A program made the translations under genes and the position numbers. Shown in pieces: positions 31,100 through 33,049 of a stretch of DNA of 33,049 nucleotides; the stretch's first letter is position 1, and the number at the start of each line of letters is the position of its first letter. A model generated the notes under the pieces. That model was not told the DNA's origin, searched no databases, and saw nothing but the letters and a program-made list of their open reading frames with translations. The DNA is from Candidatus Acidiferrales bacterium. GTDB taxonomy: Bacteria > Acidobacteriota > Terriglobia > Acidiferrales > UBA7541. The stretch lies in contig JASHRL010000078.1 in NCBI GenBank assembly GCA_030037355.1, positions 1-33,049 of the forward strand, given 5' to 3'.

Positions 31100-31743
31100 T
31101 GGGGCACACCTCGTTGAAAATAACGATTCAATTTGTCGCGCAGCTTCAGGCGGGACCTGAGCAGCCGCGATTTAACAGCCGGGACAGAAATTCCCAATAC
31201 CTCGGCGGTTTCTTCGGTTGATAGTTCGTCGATGTCGCGCAATTGGAAAACCGTGCGGAATGGAGGATCGAGTTCGCCGATGACGCGGGCGAGAATTTCA
31301 GCGAGTTCGCGCTGGGTATACCGTTCTTCCGGTGATGGACCCCAATCCTCAATCTCGCGGGGCATAACGCTATCTTCGGTTTTGACTTCTTCGTCGAGCG
31401 AAACGTCCTTATTGTGGCGCTTACGCAGCTTCATCAGCGCCTGGTTCACCGCGATACGCACCAGCCAGGTGTAAAAACGCGAATTACCTTGGAACTCCGC
31501 AAGGTGCTCAAACGCCTTCAGAAATGCTTCCTGTGCGACGTCCTGTGCGTCTTCGGTGTTCTGGGTGATGTGCTGCGCGAGACGAAAAATCTTGCGCTCA
31601 TAGCGCGTCACGAGCGCCTCGAAGGCGCTGATGTCGCCGGCTCTCGCTGCGGCAACGAGAACAGATTCGTTGTCGACGGGACTCGCTTGCGTATCAATCG
31701 ACTTCGCCCGCGCGGGTTCCATATCTTTTCCGTTTGGCGTCAT
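31096..31743 (-). CDS. ECF-type RNA polymerase sigma factor
   Basis: 215 residues. Region 2 (FEALVTRYERKIFRLAQHITQNTEDAQDVAQEAFLKAFEHL) and region 4 (FRTVFQLRDIDELSTEETAEVLGISVPAVKSRLLRSRLKLRDKL) are clear, and the intervening linker carries an acidic stretch. A second ATG at codon 8 has a somewhat better Shine-Dalgarno. It forms an operon with the zinc anti-sigma gene. Target genes are unknown, though such pairs often answer redox or envelope stress. Confidence 0.93.
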   Translation of the reverse strand: MTPNGKDMEPARAKSIDTQASPVDNESVLVAAARAGDISAFEALVTRYERKIFRLAQHITQNTEDAQDVAQEAFLKAFEHLAEFQGNSRFYTWLVRIAVNQALMKLRKRHNKDVSLDEEVKTEDSVMPREIEDWGPSPEERYTQRELAEILARVIGELDPPFRTVFQLRDIDELSTEETAEVLGISVPAVKSRLLRSRLKLRDKLNRYFQRGVPQ

Positions 31744-31896
31744 ATATGAGAATCGGGCCAGTAAAGCCTAACACAAAGGCACGCTGTGCTATCCTCCAAG
31801 GCCGCCTTTCATTTGACGCTTTCGAGGCTGGCGGGATGCAAGCTTTTCAGCGGCAGCGACCCGATTTCGCAGGGAAAATGGTGCATTCCGGGCCGC

Positions 31897-31925
31897 TTGA
31901 CGTTCCTTTTGCTGGCAGATAAAGT
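31897..31925 (+). promoter_or_regulatory. Promoter of the enoyl-CoA hydratase gene
   Basis: TTGACG at 31897-31902 and TAAAGT at 31920-31925 with 17 bases between. A leader of about 28 bases would precede the ATG at 31960, which has GGAGAGGAAGAA. Apart from this, 31744-31896 shows nothing convincing. Confidence 0.55.
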
Positions 31926-31959
31926 CGCCGGGCAGTCTTTTGGAGAGGAAGAATAGCGA

Positions 31960-32769
31960 ATGGCAACGGAACAGAGCGGTGATGCAAAGCAGCTTGTGAA
32001 GTATCGCGTCGAGGGCGGCGTTGCTGTCATCGAGCTGGATGACGCTCCAGCGAACACGTACAGCTACGAAATGATGCGTCAGCTCGACGAGGTCATTCTG
32101 CGGGCGCGGATGGATGAAAATGTTCATGTTTTAGTGCTTTGCGGGGCGGGAGAGAAATTCTTTTCCGCCGGGGCAAGTATTTCAATGTTGGCGAAGGCAG
32201 ATCCGCAATTCAAATATTATTTTTGCCTGCACGCGAATGAAACGCTATGCCGGCTGGAGCAGACGCCGAAGATTGTCATCGCGGCGCTCAATGGCCATAC
32301 TGTCGGTGGAGGGCTTGAGATTGCGCTGGCGTGCGATATTCGGATTGCGAGAAAAGAAGGAGGGAAGATTGGCCTGCCCGAGGTCAATTTGGGCGTTCTT
32401 CCCGGTACCGGCGGGACGCAGCGACTCGCTCGGATTGTCGGCAGGGCGTGTGCCTTTGAAATGATGGCCACGGGCCGCACGTTCAGCTTCGAGGAAGCAT
32501 TCGAAATCGGACTGGTTCATTATCTCTACGAAGGCGAGAAATTCTGGGATGATGTGATGACGTACGCGCGGCAATTCTGCCCGCCGAACAAGGCATCGCG
32601 CGCTGTGGGGCGAATCAAGCGCGCCGTTGTGACAGGCCCTGAAGTTGGTTTTGGCGAAGCACTGGCCCTCGAACGTGAATTACAGCAGCTTCTTTTTACG
32701 AGTGAAGACGCGAAGGAAGGAATTGACGCGTACGTAGAAAAACGACAGGCAAAATTCAAAGGGAAGTGA
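31960..32769 (+). CDS. Enoyl-CoA hydratase / isomerase family protein
   Basis: 269 residues, crotonase fold. Oxyanion-hole segments are FFSAGASISML and GHTVGGGLEIALACDIRIA; a catalytic-type glutamate is in IGLPEVNLGVLPGTGGTQRLARIVG. The C-terminal helical part is complete. It would hydrate enoyl-CoA thioesters in fatty-acid degradation or a related path; the family includes isomerases and other lyases. No other beta-oxidation gene is adjacent. It is followed by the glycosylase gene. Confidence 0.9.
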   Translation: MATEQSGDAKQLVKYRVEGGVAVIELDDAPANTYSYEMMRQLDEVILRARMDENVHVLVLCGAGEKFFSAGASISMLAKADPQFKYYFCLHANETLCRLEQTPKIVIAALNGHTVGGGLEIALACDIRIARKEGGKIGLPEVNLGVLPGTGGTQRLARIVGRACAFEMMATGRTFSFEEAFEIGLVHYLYEGEKFWDDVMTYARQFCPPNKASRAVGRIKRAVVTGPEVGFGEALALERELQQLLFTSEDAKEGIDAYVEKRQAKFKGK

Positions 32770-32781
32770 TGGCGGCCCAGC

Positions 32782-32787
32782 TATAAT
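32782..32787 (+). promoter_or_regulatory. Possible -10 element before the glycosylase gene
   Basis: A perfect TATAAT, with no good -35. A 24-codon ORF (32798-32872) begins directly after it and overlaps the glycosylase start in another frame. Confidence 0.35.
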
Positions 32788-32855
32788 TATGAGGAAAATG
32801 AAGGATGCGCATGAATCGAAGGAGTTGCATTTGACGACGGAGATTACACGGAACG

Positions 32856-33049
32856 ATGCGAACGCTGCCTGATCATCTTCGCCGCGGAATGAGGCTGGTA
32901 ATTGTGGGATGCAATCCGGGAGAACGTTCCGCACGCGTCGGGCATTATTACGCGGGCCGCGGGAATGAATTCTGGCCCCTTCTATACGACTCCGGCGTCA
33001 TTCCGGAGCCGCTCACCTACAATGATGACCGGCGCGTGGTGGAGTTTGG
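32856..33049 (+). CDS. mug: Mug/TDG-type G/U mismatch DNA glycosylase (partial, runs off the window)
   Basis: The frame from ATG 32856 stays open to the window end (64 codons). LVIVGCNPGERSARVGHYYAGRGNEFWPLLYDSG is the TDG/Mug signature, with the GxNPG active-site segment and the GHYYAGxxNxFW motif. Mug-type enzymes remove uracil or thymine opposite guanine. A stop lies in frame 24 bases upstream, so the ATG is nearly fixed. The C-terminal part is outside the window. Confidence 0.88.
   Translation, partial: MRTLPDHLRRGMRLVIVGCNPGERSARVGHYYAGRGNEFWPLLYDSGVIPEPLTYNDDRRVVEF

Noticed and set aside
31734-31922. 62-codon plus-strand ORF before the enoyl-CoA hydratase gene
   Set aside because: No Shine-Dalgarno or recognisable sequence, and it spans the divergent promoter region of two real genes.
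32798-32872. 24-codon ORF overlapping the mug start
   Set aside because: Although it has a purine-rich stretch before its ATG and a TATAAT box upstream, it is very short and overlaps the real gene in another frame; noted only with the promoter.
1-33049. CRISPR arrays, insertion sequences, prophage or integration sites
   Set aside because: No regularly spaced repeats, transposase or integrase motifs, or tRNA-flanking direct repeats were seen; the tRNA-Leu 3' end is not duplicated nearby as far as can be read by eye.

Overview
The window is a GC-rich bacterial chromosome segment, densely packed with genes on both strands. It contains no insertion sequence, phage gene or CRISPR array. The gene style suggests an Acidobacteriota bacterium. 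Pointers are the tandem cox subunit III genes ending in a small CxxC protein, a secreted peptide with Gly/Ala/Pro repeats, a fused alpha/beta 2-oxoacid dehydrogenase E1, and frequent GTG/TTG starts. This assignment is an inference; no rRNA is present.

Layout. 1-670 (minus): an AHSA1/SRPBCC gene followed by a partial ArsR-type regulator, with a palindromic operator overlapping the ribosome binding site. 1017-3390: a small membrane protein, then an overlapping trio (SRPBCC, DoxX-like, BtaA-like aminocarboxypropyl transferase). 3458-7151: a promoter and the lower-glycolysis cluster gap-pgk-tpiA, then secG and tRNA-Leu(GAG). 7218-12040: a cytochrome c oxidase operon (coxB, coxA, two coxC genes, coxD, a CxxC membrane protein). 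12184-15738 (minus): an exported peroxiredoxin with an in-frame TGA at its peroxidatic position, an HD-GYP response regulator, two membrane proteins and a small repeat peptide. 15840-18643: an unknown gene with a probable CTG start, an XRE regulator with a degenerate S24 domain, and a secreted zinc metallopeptidase. 18614-22318 (minus): the mrfA-mrfB DNA-repair pair. 22444-23484: a fluoride riboswitch with its terminator, followed by two unrecognised genes. 23551-30863: fused E1, PspC protein, DoxX (minus), phosphofructokinase, SH3 protein, NHL lipoprotein, ornithine-cyclodeaminase-family enzyme. 30860-31743 (minus): ECF sigma factor with zinc anti-sigma. 31897-33049: enoyl-CoA hydratase and the start of a mug-type DNA glycosylase.

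Two observations stand out. First, the periplasmic peroxiredoxin (12184-12768) is one continuous frame except for a TGA exactly where the catalytic cysteine belongs, with a compact hairpin just downstream; this is the pattern of a selenoprotein. Second, a well-formed fluoride (crcB-motif) riboswitch with a mutually exclusive terminator stands before a small alpha-helical protein of unknown function rather than a known fluoride exporter, making that protein a candidate new fluoride-response factor.

The remaining genes are mostly core metabolism, respiration, repair and signalling. The gap-pgk-tpiA cluster and the separate pfk feed central carbon flux, the oxidase is the respiratory terminal enzyme, and the ECF sigma/anti-sigma pair and HD-GYP protein are the visible signalling modules.
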